A stretch of 64,000 nucleotides of DNA, from assembly GCA_948678575.1 (NCBI GenBank), contig CAPPGO010000002.1, positions 53,697 to 117,696 of the forward strand, read 5' to 3'. This DNA is from an uncultured Clostridia bacterium. GTDB lineage: Bacteria > Bacillota > Clostridia > TANB77 > CAG-508. The position numbers and the translations under genes were made by a program. How positions within the stretch are numbered: the stretch's first letter is position 1; each line of letters starts with the position of its first letter. The notes below the pieces were generated by a model. It ran no database searches. It was not told where the DNA came from and saw only the letters and a program-made list of their open reading frames with translations. Positions 25,818 to 36,106 of this stretch are shown here, one piece after another.

Positions 25818-26435
25818 ATGATAAAAAATATTATTTTTGATTTAGGAAATGTCATTATTAACTATGATCAACAAAAAATTATTGATAGATTTGCAAAAAA
25901 TGATGAAGAAAAAGAATATTTAATGGAGAAAAACTTTAAGGCTCCTGAATGGGAAAGAATTGATTTAGGAGAAATAACTAATAGTGAAGCTATTGACATA
26001 ATAAATAAAAGAGAAAATTATAAATATGAAGAACTTACAAAAGAATTTTGGGAGAATTGGTATAAATCGCAAAAAATAAATGAAGATATAGTTGAAATAG
26101 CAAGAAAGCTAAAAAATAAAGGTTATAATATTTATGTATTATCAAATATGGCTAATGCAACTTTTGAATACTTTAAAAATATAGATTTTTTTGAGTTATG
26201 TTCAGGAATTATTATTTCAGCCCAAGAACATGTTAAAAAGCCTAATGAAAAAATTTTTAATATTTTGTTAGAAAGATATCAGTTAAAGGCAGAAGAATGT
26301 TTGTTTTTAGATGATGACGATACAAATAGAAGTTATGAAACATCAAATAGACTTGGAATTTTAGGCAGAAGAGTAATTCCAAATGATTGTAATGATATAT
26401 GTAATGAATTAAAAGAATTTAATATTATATTATAA
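25818..26435 (+). CDS. HAD-superfamily phosphatase
   Basis: 205 residues: motif I FDLGNVIINYD (about 6-16), motif II LSNMAN (Ser about 112), motif III Lys in HVKKPNEKIF, motif IV FLDDDDTN. Belongs to the HAD-IA group with an alpha-helical cap. Substrate not predictable. Confidence 0.88.
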   Translation: MIKNIIFDLGNVIINYDQQKIIDRFAKNDEEKEYLMEKNFKAPEWERIDLGEITNSEAIDIINKRENYKYEELTKEFWENWYKSQKINEDIVEIARKLKNKGYNIYVLSNMANATFEYFKNIDFFELCSGIIISAQEHVKKPNEKIFNILLERYQLKAEECLFLDDDDTNRSYETSNRLGILGRRVIPNDCNDICNELKEFNIIL

Positions 26436-26453
26436 AGAAATGAGGTAAAAAAT

Positions 26454-26831
26454 ATGGGATCATATGTAGAATTAAATGATACTTTACAAATAACAAAAGA
26501 GCAAGGTTTTCCAGAAGAATTAGATTGGAAACAACATCTAAAAAATCCATATACAGCAGAGCAATTCAAAGATAGAGTTTTTGAATTTCATAATAAGCCA
26601 AATGTGAGAAATTATCATATGCCACCAGTGAGAAATTTTTTAGTAGAAAACATAGATGGAAAATGGTTATATTGGGGTCAAATTCATATGCTAGAAGTAA
26701 AGCATGATTATATAAATAAAACAACTTCTGGAAAATTTAAAATTATATATATAAATAAGCCAGAAGAAATGGAAATGGCGCATAATTTAATCGATAGAAA
26801 TAAAGAAACTTTCTTTTCTTTAAAAGACTAA
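26454..26831 (+). CDS. hypothetical protein
   Basis: 125 residues, soluble, mixed alpha/beta with aromatic-rich stretches (NVRNYHMPPVRNFLVENIDGK). AGGT-type RBS; 18 nt after the HAD gene, probably co-transcribed. Family not recognised. Confidence 0.7.
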   Translation: MGSYVELNDTLQITKEQGFPEELDWKQHLKNPYTAEQFKDRVFEFHNKPNVRNYHMPPVRNFLVENIDGKWLYWGQIHMLEVKHDYINKTTSGKFKIIYINKPEEMEMAHNLIDRNKETFFSLKD

Positions 26832-26852
26832 TATAAAAATGAAAAATATATT

Positions 26853-26881
26853 GAGTTAGTTTTTGCTAACTCTTATTTTTT
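26853..26881 (+). terminator. intrinsic terminator
   Basis: GAGTTAG/CTAACTC stem with a TTATTTTTTT tail. Confidence 0.75.
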
Positions 26882-26938
26882 TGTTGCTTATTCTAAGTAA
26901 AAATGATATAATACAAAAGTCTAGGAGGCTTAAAGAAT

Positions 26939-27433
26939 ATGGAAGAAAGAATAGATAAGATTAATTATTATTTAGACATAGCAGAAACAGTAGCCTCACG
27001 AGCTACATGCCTTAGAAAAAAATATGGTACAGTTATAGTAAATCATGATCAAATAGTTGCAACAGGATATAATGGAGCGCCTAGGGGGCGAAAAAATTGT
27101 TCAGATGTAGGATATTGTACCAAAAAGAAATTGTTGCCAGATCAAAGACATGGTGGATATGATGCTTGTCGTGCAGTACATAGTGAACAAAATGCTATTA
27201 TATGTGCATCAAGAGAAGAAATGTTAGGAGCAACTTTATATTTAGTTGGATATAGAACAGAAAATCATGATTATGAAAATGGTGCAGCTCCTTGCTTAAT
27301 GTGTAGAAAACTTATTATAAACTCTGGAATTGAAAAAGTTTTTGTTAGAAAAAATAAAAATGAATATATAACTTTTAATGTGGAAGATTGGATAGAAAAT
27401 GATGAATTTTTAGAAGGTAAAATTAATTACTAA
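26939..27433 (+). CDS. deoxycytidylate deaminase (ComEB-like)
   Basis: A 164-residue zinc-dependent deaminase: HSEQNAI (His and catalytic Glu, about 81-87) and PCLMCRK (two Cys ligands, about 122-128). Converts dCMP to dUMP for thymidylate synthesis. The extra loop with CSDVGYC and HGG is typical of this family. AGGAGG precedes the ATG. Confidence 0.93.
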   Translation: MEERIDKINYYLDIAETVASRATCLRKKYGTVIVNHDQIVATGYNGAPRGRKNCSDVGYCTKKKLLPDQRHGGYDACRAVHSEQNAIICASREEMLGATLYLVGYRTENHDYENGAAPCLMCRKLIINSGIEKVFVRKNKNEYITFNVEDWIENDEFLEGKINY

Positions 27434-27446
27434 ATGGAGAAAAAAG

Positions 27447-29129
27447 TTGAAAGAGAAAATAAAAAAAATATTAAAAAATGAAAACTTTAAATGTATTACG
27501 CTTTTAATTATTATTGCATTAATTATGTGTATTCCAATGTTAAAAAACAATTTATCAGTATATGCTGATGATGGAATTCAACATATTTCAAGAGCATTTG
27601 GAACTTTTGAAGCATTAAAAGATGGAATCTTTTTTGGAAATATTATTCCCAATTTTAGTAATGGTTTTGGATATTCTTGGAATTTGTTTTATGGTTCTTT
27701 TACAACGATAGGAATAATTATATTTAAAGTAATTTCAGGTTCATATATTATTGGATACAAATTATTTGCTTTTCTATGTATGTTGTTATCTGGAATATTT
27801 ATGTATAAGCTTGTAACAGATATTGCAGATAATAAAAATGTTGGTGTGTTAGCAGGTAGTTTATATATGATGGCACCATATCATTTAACAGATTTATATG
27901 TTAGAAACGCAATTGCAGAATTTGCATCATTTATGTTTATTCCACTTGTATTTCTTGGATTATATAATATTATAAAAAAAGAAGGAAAGACTTGGTATTT
28001 GAGTATTGGTGCAATAGGACTAGTTTTTACTCATAATATAGCTACATTATATACTGCAATATTTGCAATTTTATATGTATTAATTAATATAAAATTTTTA
28101 AAAGACAAAGAAATTTGGAAATATTTAGCTATAAATGCTTTGTTTATAGTAATGATAACATCTTGTTTTACAATACCAATGCTTGAAGCAAAATTTACTA
28201 CTAATTATAGAGTTTATGAAGCAGATGCAATGGCAACTGAGGAAAGTATTGTTAATGAACAATTGCCTATAAGACGAATTTTTGTTACAGCAGAAGGAGA
28301 TGGAGGTTTTGTATTTGAATTAGGTCCATACATTATTATAATGCTTGCATTTTCTTATATGACTGTAAGAATAATGAAACCAGAATTTAGAAAAGATTAT
28401 TTATTCTTCTTAATTGCTGGATTTATAGCACTTTTAATGGCAACAAAACTATTCCCATGGAAACTTATGCCTAAATTTTTATACATCATACAATTTCCAT
28501 GGAGATGTATGGAATACGCTTCATTTTTCCTAAGTATTGTTTGTGCAATAAATATGGGAGCAGTTATTAAAAATTATAAATTTAAAGATGCTTTAATAAT
28601 TGTAGTAATTGCAACTGTATATGTAATGGCACTTCATGGATTTGTAAAATATGAAGAAGAAATTTTACAAATAGAAGACTGTGCATTAGGACAAGTTTCT
28701 GGAATGCAAAATGAATGCATTGCAGGTATGGGTAAGGCAGAATATTTACCAGAAAAAGCTTATGAAAATAGATTTTATATTGCAACAAGAGAAAATAAAA
28801 TATATGTTTTAAAAGGAAAGGCTGTTATTGAAAATGAAAATAAAGAAGGCTTAAATATGACAGCAAGAATAAAAACTTTTGATGAAGAAACAGAAATAGA
28901 ATTACCATATATATATTATCCAGGTTATGCTGTAAAAGCTGATGGAATATCTATAAAGATTTTTGAAACAGAAAATGGATTTGTTGGTTGCAAAATACCA
29001 TCAGAAGAAAAAGTTACTTTGGAAGTTAATTATATAGGTACTAATAATATGAAAATATCTGCATTAATTTCATGTTTAGGAATTTTATTATTAGTTATAT
29101 ATATTTGGAAAATGGAAAGGGAAAAATAA
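27447..29129 (+). CDS. large multi-pass membrane protein, PTPS-related/YfhO-like
   Basis: 560 residues with TTG start after TGGAGA. About ten or more membrane helices: one near the N-terminus (18-34), a cluster at 85-400 and one at the C-terminus (about 535-555), with an extracytoplasmic beta-rich domain at about 405-530. The early acidic motif SVYADDGIQH resembles the metal/substrate site of GT-C-type glycosyltransferases. Probably uses lipid-linked sugars; substrate unknown. Confidence 0.6.
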   Translation: MKEKIKKILKNENFKCITLLIIIALIMCIPMLKNNLSVYADDGIQHISRAFGTFEALKDGIFFGNIIPNFSNGFGYSWNLFYGSFTTIGIIIFKVISGSYIIGYKLFAFLCMLLSGIFMYKLVTDIADNKNVGVLAGSLYMMAPYHLTDLYVRNAIAEFASFMFIPLVFLGLYNIIKKEGKTWYLSIGAIGLVFTHNIATLYTAIFAILYVLINIKFLKDKEIWKYLAINALFIVMITSCFTIPMLEAKFTTNYRVYEADAMATEESIVNEQLPIRRIFVTAEGDGGFVFELGPYIIIMLAFSYMTVRIMKPEFRKDYLFFLIAGFIALLMATKLFPWKLMPKFLYIIQFPWRCMEYASFFLSIVCAINMGAVIKNYKFKDALIIVVIATVYVMALHGFVKYEEEILQIEDCALGQVSGMQNECIAGMGKAEYLPEKAYENRFYIATRENKIYVLKGKAVIENENKEGLNMTARIKTFDEETEIELPYIYYPGYAVKADGISIKIFETENGFVGCKIPSEEKVTLEVNYIGTNNMKISALISCLGILLLVIYIWKMEREK

Positions 29130-29130
29130 A

Positions 29131-30462
29131 ATGTCAAAACCAATTGTAGCCATAGTTGGAAAACCCAATGTAGGTAAGTCTAGATTTTTCAACTATGTTA
29201 TCGGACAAAGAATATCAATTGTAGAAGATACGCCAGGTGTTACAAGAGATAGAGTGTATGCTGATACTTCTTGGAGAGATAGAGAATTTACACTTATTGA
29301 TACTGGTGGTATAGAACCAGAAACAAATGATATTATTTTATCTCAAATGAGAGAACAAGCTAATATTGCAATATCTGTTGCTGATGTAATATTATTTATG
29401 ACTAATATTAAAGAAGGTGTAACAGCTGCTGATAGTGAAATAGCTGTTATGTTAAAAAAATCAAAGAAACCAATTATTTTAGTATGTAATAAGGTAGATA
29501 CTTTTGGAGAAGTACCTAGTGAAATTTATGAATTTTATAATTTAGGTTTAGGAGAACCAAATGCAATTTCGGCTGCAAATGCTATGGGAATTGGAGATTT
29601 ACTAGATAAAATTTATGATTTATTACCAACTAAAACAGAAGGTGAAGGTGATGATAACAAAATAAAAGTTGCATTAATAGGGAAACCAAATGTAGGTAAA
29701 TCATCTTTACTTAATAAAGTACTTGGAGAAGATAGAAGTATAGTAAGCGATATTGCAGGAACAACAAGAGATGCAATTGATACAGAATTTGAAAATGAAT
29801 TCGGAAAATATACATTTATTGATACAGCAGGTGTTAGAAAGAAAAGCAAAGTAAATGAAGCAATAGAAAGATTTAGTGTTATGAGAACTTTGTTAGCAAT
29901 AGAAAGAGCCGATGTGTGTTTAGTACTAATAGATGCGCTAGAAGGAGTAACAGATCAAGATGCAAAAATTTTAGGTGAAGCACATGAAGCTGGTAAAGGC
30001 ATTATAATTGTTGTAAATAAATGGGATATGGTTGAAAAAGACAATTACACAATGCAAGAATATAAGAAAGATATTTATAATAAAATTTCGTATGCGACTT
30101 ATGCACCAATAATGTTTATTTCAGCCAAAACAGGACAAAGAGTAAATAAAATATTTGAACAAGTGAATGAAGTGTATAAACAAAATACAATGAGAGTTTC
30201 AACTTCTGTAATAAATGAAGTAATAAATGAGGCAATTGCTGTTGTTCAACCGCCAACAGATAAAGGAAGAAGACTTAAAATTTTATATGGAACACAAGCT
30301 TCAACACAGCCACCAACATTTGTTATATTCGTTAATGATAAAGAATTATTCCATTTTTCATATCAAAGATATTTAATTAATTGTTTTAGGAATAATTTTG
30401 GTTTAGAAGGAACGCCAGTAAGATTAATAGTTCGAGAAAAATCTGATAAAGAACAATATTAG
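29131..30462 (+). CDS. der: ribosome assembly GTPase Der (EngA)
   Basis: 443 residues with two tandem GTPase domains (about 4-165 and 175-350): G1 GKPNVGKS twice, DTGG and DTAG G3 motifs, NKVD and NKWD G4 motifs, then a KH-like domain. Required for 50S maturation. First of der-plsY-gpsA, a common clostridial order. Confidence 0.97.
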   Translation: MSKPIVAIVGKPNVGKSRFFNYVIGQRISIVEDTPGVTRDRVYADTSWRDREFTLIDTGGIEPETNDIILSQMREQANIAISVADVILFMTNIKEGVTAADSEIAVMLKKSKKPIILVCNKVDTFGEVPSEIYEFYNLGLGEPNAISAANAMGIGDLLDKIYDLLPTKTEGEGDDNKIKVALIGKPNVGKSSLLNKVLGEDRSIVSDIAGTTRDAIDTEFENEFGKYTFIDTAGVRKKSKVNEAIERFSVMRTLLAIERADVCLVLIDALEGVTDQDAKILGEAHEAGKGIIIVVNKWDMVEKDNYTMQEYKKDIYNKISYATYAPIMFISAKTGQRVNKIFEQVNEVYKQNTMRVSTSVINEVINEAIAVVQPPTDKGRRLKILYGTQASTQPPTFVIFVNDKELFHFSYQRYLINCFRNNFGLEGTPVRLIVREKSDKEQY

Positions 30463-30472
30463 GAGGTAAAAA

Positions 30473-31105
30473 ATGTTAATATATGTTATTGTAGCGATTA
30501 TAGCTTATGCAATCGGAAGTATAAGTTTTTCTGTAATAATAAGCAGAAAAATGGCAGGTTTTGATGTTAGAGAAAAAGGAAGTGGAAATGCTGGAAGCAC
30601 AAATATGCTTCGTAGTGTTGGAAAAAAAGCTGCATTACTTACACTTGTTTGTGACATACTAAAAGGTGTGATAGCAATTTTTATTGCAATAATAGTAGGA
30701 AAGATTAATTCCGAAGTAAATGGAGCAATCTTAGTTCAAATTGCAGCATTTTTTGTTGTTGTAGGACATACTTTTCCAATATTTTTTGAATTTAGAGGAG
30801 GAAAGGGTGTTGCAACAAGTTTAGGAGTTATTCTTTTAGTAAATTGGAAAATTGGTTTAATTTGTTTAGTTTTTGCACTTATTTTAATGATACTTACAAG
30901 AATGGTATCATTAGGTTCAATATCTGCGGCAATATTATTCCCAGTTCTTACAGTTTTTATTGATGAATGTTATATAGTTGAAGGAAATTATATTATTTTT
31001 GGAATTATAATGGCTATATTTATAGCATATAATCATAGAAGTAATATAAAGAGATTACTAAATGGTACAGAAAACAAAATAAGTTTCAAAAAAACAGAAA
31101 AATAA
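30473..31105 (+). CDS. plsY: acyl-phosphate glycerol-3-phosphate acyltransferase PlsY
   Basis: 210 residues, about five membrane helices, with the family motifs GSGNAGSTNMLR (about 37-48), GHTFPIFFEFRGGKGVATS and NHRSNIKRL. Makes lysophosphatidic acid from acyl-phosphate. AGGAGG RBS. Confidence 0.96.
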   Translation: MLIYVIVAIIAYAIGSISFSVIISRKMAGFDVREKGSGNAGSTNMLRSVGKKAALLTLVCDILKGVIAIFIAIIVGKINSEVNGAILVQIAAFFVVVGHTFPIFFEFRGGKGVATSLGVILLVNWKIGLICLVFALILMILTRMVSLGSISAAILFPVLTVFIDECYIVEGNYIIFGIIMAIFIAYNHRSNIKRLLNGTENKISFKKTEK

Positions 31106-31128
31106 AAAAGAAATAGGAGGAGTAATAA

Positions 31129-32115
31129 TTGAAAAATGTAGCAATAATTGGAAGTGGTAGCTGGGGAGCTGCACTTGGAATATATCTTGCAAATCATGGA
31201 CATAGTGTAAAAATGTGGTCATTTGATGAAGATGAAAAAAATTTAATAAACAATAAAAGAAAATGTGTTTTTTTACCTAATGCAAAAGTTCCAGATGGAG
31301 TAATATGTTCTTCTAATTTTGAAGAAGTTTTAGAAGGTGCCGAAATTATTTTGCATGTTACACCATCAAAATTTGTAAGAAGTACAATTAAACAATACAA
31401 ATCTTTTGTAAAACCAAATCAAATGGTGATTATGTGTTCTAAGGGGTTTGAATCAGAAACTGGATACACATTAGATCAAATTATGGAAGAAGAACTTCCA
31501 GGAATTAAAACAGGAATTTTATCAGGTCCTAGTCACGCAGAAGAAGTTTCACTTAATGTTCCAACTCTTATGGTTGTGGCATCAAAAGATTCAGAGGTTA
31601 GAGAAGTAATATCAGAAGAATTCAAAAGCAATGCTATGAGAATATATACTTCCGAAGATGTAAAAGGAGTAGAATTAGGAGGAGCTTTAAAAAATATTAT
31701 AGCATTTTGTGCTGGTATAGGTGTTGGATTAGGTTTAGGAGATAATACTTTTGCAGCACTTGCAACAAGAGGTTTAGTAGAAATAGACCGATTAGGAACT
31801 GCAATGGGTGGAGAGACAAAAACTTTTTATGGTTTATCTGGACTAGGAGATTTAATAGTTACTTGTGGAAGTGTTCATAGTAGAAATAGAAAAGCAGGTG
31901 AACTTATAGGTAAAGGATATTCTATTGAAGAAACTAGAAAACAAGTTGGTATGACAATTGAAAGTGTAGATAACATTGATGTAGCATACAAATTATGTAA
32001 AAAATATAATGTAGAAATGCCAATAGTTGAAAAAGTTTATGAAGTGTTGTATAATGGACTTAGTCCAAAAGAAGCAGTAGATATTCTTATGACTAGGGAA
32101 CAAAAATCAGAATAA
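31129..32115 (+). CDS. gpsA: NAD(P)H-dependent glycerol-3-phosphate dehydrogenase
   Basis: 328 residues from TTG 31129 after AGGAGGAG. Rossmann loop GSGSWGAALG (about 7-16), substrate region GPSHAEEV, catalytic Lys in ELGGALKNIIA and SGLGDLIVTC. Supplies glycerol-3-phosphate to PlsY, encoded just upstream. Confidence 0.96.
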   Translation: MKNVAIIGSGSWGAALGIYLANHGHSVKMWSFDEDEKNLINNKRKCVFLPNAKVPDGVICSSNFEEVLEGAEIILHVTPSKFVRSTIKQYKSFVKPNQMVIMCSKGFESETGYTLDQIMEEELPGIKTGILSGPSHAEEVSLNVPTLMVVASKDSEVREVISEEFKSNAMRIYTSEDVKGVELGGALKNIIAFCAGIGVGLGLGDNTFAALATRGLVEIDRLGTAMGGETKTFYGLSGLGDLIVTCGSVHSRNRKAGELIGKGYSIEETRKQVGMTIESVDNIDVAYKLCKKYNVEMPIVEKVYEVLYNGLSPKEAVDILMTREQKSE

Positions 32116-32129
32116 AAGGAGGATTTTTT

Positions 32130-32615
32130 ATGGATTTTTTTAACAAATTAGGAAAAAAGACAACAGAAGCTTATCAAACAGCAAAAGAAAAAACAACAAA
32201 ACTTTCAGGAGAAATAAAATTAAAAAGTAAAATTTCAGAATGTAAAGAAAAAATAAATAATCAATATCAAGAAATTGGTAAATTGGTATATGAAAAAATG
32301 AAATCAGGAGAAGATGCTTCAAAGGAAGATATTACTCCAAAATGCGAAGAAATTGAAAGACTAAAAGAAGAAATTGAAAAAGCAGAAGTTGAAATTTTAG
32401 CATTAAAAGATATCAAAAAATGTGTTAGTTGTGATGCAGAACTAGCTCTAAATGCAGAATTTTGTTCAAAATGTGGAACTAAACAACCAAAAGTTGAAGA
32501 GCCAAAAGTTGTTGTTGAAGAGACACCAGTTGTAGAAGCAGAGGTTGCTGAAACAGCAGAAATTACAGAAGTTTCAAATGTAGAAGAAACAACAGAAAAT
32601 CAAAAAAATGATTAA
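32130..32615 (+). CDS. coiled-coil zinc-ribbon protein
   Basis: 161 residues: amphipathic coiled coil at about 5-90, zinc ribbon CVSCDAELALNAEFCSKCG (four Cys, about 93-111), then an acidic Val/Glu/Thr-rich tail. Function unknown; related proteins are common in clostridia next to membrane lipid genes. Confidence 0.75.
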   Translation: MDFFNKLGKKTTEAYQTAKEKTTKLSGEIKLKSKISECKEKINNQYQEIGKLVYEKMKSGEDASKEDITPKCEEIERLKEEIEKAEVEILALKDIKKCVSCDAELALNAEFCSKCGTKQPKVEEPKVVVEETPVVEAEVAETAEITEVSNVEETTENQKND

Positions 32616-32631
32616 TAAAAAACAATATAAA

Positions 32632-32662
32632 AAATATGTAGCAGTTTTGCTACATATTTTTT
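32632..32662 (+). terminator. intrinsic terminator
   Basis: 12-bp stem AAATATGTAGCA/TGCTACATATTT with T-run. Confidence 0.85.
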
Positions 32663-32740
32663 GCTTTTAAAGCTAAATAAAACTTGTAATTTTTAAGCTT
32701 TCAGTATATAATAATGGAATAAATGAGAGGAGAGATAAAG

Positions 32741-33028
32741 ATGGCAATAAGTAAAGAAGAAGTAGAACATATTGCAAAACTTGCTTGTTTAAATTTGTCA
32801 GAAGCAGAAAAAGAGAGATACGCAGGCGATATGACAGAAATTTTAGAGTTTGCAAATATGATAAATTCAGTTAATACTGATGAAGTAAATGAGACAATAG
32901 GAGCAAATGAAAACTATAATGTATTTAGAAAAGATGAAATAGTACAAACTGTTGATAAAGAAAGTTTATTACAAAATGCACCAAGTCAAGAAGATGGTAT
33001 GTTCCAAATACCAAAGGTAATAAATTAG
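32741..33028 (+). CDS. gatC: Asp/Glu-tRNA(Asn/Gln) amidotransferase subunit C
   Basis: 95 residues from ATG 32741 (RBS GGAGAG; the in-frame ATG at 32723 lies before the RBS). Typical EVEHIAKLACLNLSEAEKE start and FRKDEI, ending QEDGMFQIPKVI. Part of gatCAB. Confidence 0.95.
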   Translation: MAISKEEVEHIAKLACLNLSEAEKERYAGDMTEILEFANMINSVNTDEVNETIGANENYNVFRKDEIVQTVDKESLLQNAPSQEDGMFQIPKVIN

Positions 33029-33043
33029 GAAGGAGATTAGATA

Positions 33044-34519
33044 ATGGAACTTTATGAACTTACAGCTCATGAATTAATGGATAAATTAGCAAAGGCGGAA
33101 GTTACTTCTGAGGAAATAACAAAAAGCTATTTTGATAGGATAAGAGAAAAAGATGGCGAAGTTAAAGCTTATGTTTCAATAATGGAAGAAGAAGCTTTAT
33201 CAAAAGCAAGAAGTGTAGATGAAGCAAGAAAAGCAGGAAAATCAGTTAGCAAATATGCTGGTATTCCAATTGGTATAAAAGATAATATGTGCATTACAGG
33301 CACAAAAACAACTTGTAGTTCAAAAATGTTAGAAAACTTTGTTGCTCCATATAATGCAACAGTTATAGAAAACTTAAATAAAGAAGATATGGTTTATTTA
33401 GGAAAAACAAATTTAGATGAATTTGCAATGGGAAGTTCAACTGAAAATTCAGCATTTTTTAACACAAGAAATCCTTGGGATTTAGATAGAGTACCAGGTG
33501 GTTCATCAGGAGGATCAGCGGCTGCTGTTGCAGCAGATTTAGCACCTTGGACATTAGGAAGTGATACAGGTGGATCTATCAGACAACCATCTTCATTGTG
33601 CGGTGTAGTTGGATTTAAACCAACTTATGGTTTAGTTTCAAGATACGGTTTAGTAGCTTTTGCTTCATCACTTGATCAAATCGGACCTATAACAAAAGAT
33701 GTTACAGACTCAGCTTTACTTTTAAACTTATTAGCTGGACATGATGAGAAGGATTCTACATCTATGAATGTAGAGAAAAAAGATTATACGAAAGCTTTAA
33801 TAAATGATGTTAAAGGAATGAAAATTGGTCTTCCAAAAGAATATATTGGAGAAGGTATAAACGAAGAAGTAAAACAAGCTATTTTAGCAGTTGCTAAAAA
33901 ATATGAAGAACTTGGAGCTACTGTTGAAGAATGTTCTTTTGATGTCGGAAAATATGCTACTTCTGTTTACTACGTTATTGCTGATGCAGAAGCTAGTTCA
34001 AATTTAGGAAGATTTGATGGAATTCGTTATGGATTTAGAAGCGAAAAATATGATAATTTAAAAGATATTTATAAAAATTCAAGAAGTGAAGGCTTTGGTC
34101 CAGAAGTAAAAAGAAGAATTATGATTGGTACTTATGTACTTTCTTCTGGATATTATGATGCATATTATAAAAAAGCTCAAAAAGTAAGAACAGTAATTAA
34201 AAATTCATATAATGAATTATTTGAAAAATATGATTTATTATTAACACCAGTTTCACCAACAACAGCGTTCAAAATTGGTGAGAAATCAGATAATCCACTT
34301 GAAATGTATTTAGCAGATATTTGTACTGTACCAGTAAACATTGGTGGACTTCCAGGTATGAGTATTCCATGTGCTTTGGATAGTAATGGATTGCCAATAG
34401 GATTCCAATTAATTGGAAAAGCATTTAATGAGGAAACTATTATAAGAGCTGCTTATACTTATGAACAAAATTCAAACTTTAAAGAAAACAAACCAACATT
34501 TAAAGGAGGTAACAATTAA
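33044..34519 (+). CDS. gatA: Asp/Glu-tRNA(Asn/Gln) amidotransferase subunit A
   Basis: 491-residue amidase-signature protein. Catalytic Lys in GIPIGIKDNM, the SSGGSAAAVA Ser and the Gly/Ser-rich GSDTGGSIRQP nucleophile motif. Provides ammonia from glutamine to GatB. Shares the base pair TAATG junction with gatB. Confidence 0.97.
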   Translation: MELYELTAHELMDKLAKAEVTSEEITKSYFDRIREKDGEVKAYVSIMEEEALSKARSVDEARKAGKSVSKYAGIPIGIKDNMCITGTKTTCSSKMLENFVAPYNATVIENLNKEDMVYLGKTNLDEFAMGSSTENSAFFNTRNPWDLDRVPGGSSGGSAAAVAADLAPWTLGSDTGGSIRQPSSLCGVVGFKPTYGLVSRYGLVAFASSLDQIGPITKDVTDSALLLNLLAGHDEKDSTSMNVEKKDYTKALINDVKGMKIGLPKEYIGEGINEEVKQAILAVAKKYEELGATVEECSFDVGKYATSVYYVIADAEASSNLGRFDGIRYGFRSEKYDNLKDIYKNSRSEGFGPEVKRRIMIGTYVLSSGYYDAYYKKAQKVRTVIKNSYNELFEKYDLLLTPVSPTTAFKIGEKSDNPLEMYLADICTVPVNIGGLPGMSIPCALDSNGLPIGFQLIGKAFNEETIIRAAYTYEQNSNFKENKPTFKGGNN

Positions 34520-35958
34520 TGGCAAGAGAAGATTATGAAATTGTTATGGGACTTGAAGTACACTGTGAATTGTCTACAAAAACAAAAATATTTTGTTCAT
34601 GTCCTACTGAATTCGGTGGAGAGCCAAATACACATTGTTGCCCAATTTGTATGGCTATGCCAGGTACATTACCAGTTTTAAATGAAAAAGTTGTAGAATA
34701 TGCAGTAAAAGCAGGTTTAGCAACAAATTGTAAAATAGCTAGAAATAGTAAAAATGATAGAAAAAATTATTTTTATCCAGATTTACCAAAAGCTTATCAA
34801 ATTTCACAATTTGATTTACCACTTTGCTATGAAGGATATGTTAACATAGAAACTCCAGAAGGAGAGAAGAAAATAAGAATTACTCGTATTCATATAGAAG
34901 AAGATGCTGGAAAATTAAATCATGATGAATATGGTAGAGGAAGCTTTGTTGACTTAAATAGAGCTGGTGTTCCTTTAATAGAGGTTGTTTCAGAACCAGA
35001 TTTAAGAACAAAGGAAGAAGTAGAAGCATATCTTAGAAAATTAAAATCTATTTTCGAATATATAGAAGTTTCAGACTGTAAAATGCAAGAAGGTTCTTTA
35101 AGAGCTGATGTTAATGTTTCTGTAAGAAAGAAAGGTACTAGCGATTTAGGTACAAGAACAGAAATGAAAAATATGAACTCATTTAGAAGTATAGTAAGAG
35201 CCATTGAATATGAAGCAAACAGACAGATTGATGTTATTGAAAATGGTGGAGAAATTACACAAGAAACTTTAAGATGGGATGATGTATCTGGAAAAACATT
35301 CTCAATGAGAGATAAAGAAGATGCACAAGATTATAGATATTTCCCAGATCCAGATTTAGTTGCAATTAAACTTTCAGAAGAATATATTGAAAATATTCAA
35401 AAAAGTTTACCAGAATTACCAGAAAGCAGAAAGAAAAGATACTTAGAAGATATGGGATTAACAGAAAAGGCAGCTAATTTTGTTACCGCATCAAAATATT
35501 ATTCAAATATGTTTGAAGAAGCAACAGAAGCATGTAACAATGCAAAATCTGTTAGTAACTGGATTATGTCAGATATTGCTAGAATTTTAAATGAAAGAGA
35601 AGAAGAACCAGAAGATTTAAAATTCTCTGGAAAAGAACTTGGAGAATTAGTTTCTTTAATTGATAAAGGAACAATTAGTTCTGCAATAGCTAAAAAAGTT
35701 TTAGAAGAAATGTTTGAAAATCCAGAAATGCCAAGTAAAATAATAGAAGCAAAAGGTTGGGTTCAAATTTCTGATGAGGGTGCAATTAAAGAAGTAGTAT
35801 CAAAAGTGTTAGAAGCAAATCCACAATCAATTCAAGATTATAAAGCAGGAAAAGATAAAGCGTTAGGTTTCTTAGTAGGACAAGCGATGAAAGAAACAAA
35901 AGGAAAAGCAAATCCACAAATGCTTAATAAACTTTTCTTAGAAGAACTAAATAAATAG
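34519..35958 (+). CDS. gatB: Asp/Glu-tRNA(Asn/Gln) amidotransferase subunit B
   Basis: 479 residues. GatB signature with YEIVMGLEVHCEL at the start, zinc Cys pairs (CSCP, CCPIC), YFYPDLPKAYQISQ and the C-terminal YqeY-like tRNA-binding domain (ending MLNKLFLEELNK). Forms Gln-tRNA or Asn-tRNA by the indirect pathway. Confidence 0.97.
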   Translation: MAREDYEIVMGLEVHCELSTKTKIFCSCPTEFGGEPNTHCCPICMAMPGTLPVLNEKVVEYAVKAGLATNCKIARNSKNDRKNYFYPDLPKAYQISQFDLPLCYEGYVNIETPEGEKKIRITRIHIEEDAGKLNHDEYGRGSFVDLNRAGVPLIEVVSEPDLRTKEEVEAYLRKLKSIFEYIEVSDCKMQEGSLRADVNVSVRKKGTSDLGTRTEMKNMNSFRSIVRAIEYEANRQIDVIENGGEITQETLRWDDVSGKTFSMRDKEDAQDYRYFPDPDLVAIKLSEEYIENIQKSLPELPESRKKRYLEDMGLTEKAANFVTASKYYSNMFEEATEACNNAKSVSNWIMSDIARILNEREEEPEDLKFSGKELGELVSLIDKGTISSAIAKKVLEEMFENPEMPSKIIEAKGWVQISDEGAIKEVVSKVLEANPQSIQDYKAGKDKALGFLVGQAMKETKGKANPQMLNKLFLEELNK

Positions 35959-36061
35959 TTTATATATGAACATTATTTATGATAAATATTTATCAACATG
36001 GAAAGCTCAGGAGACAAAAGGTAGTTTATTTTTAGAAAAAATAATGAATAAGATAAAATTT

Positions 36062-36106
36062 AGGTAAATTTGAATTAAATGAATTTTCAAATTTACCTAC
36101 TTTTTT
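36062..36106. terminator. bidirectional terminator
   Basis: 13-bp perfect stem AGGTAAATTTGAA/TTCAAATTTACCT with a T-run, between gatB and the converging small membrane gene. Confidence 0.8.
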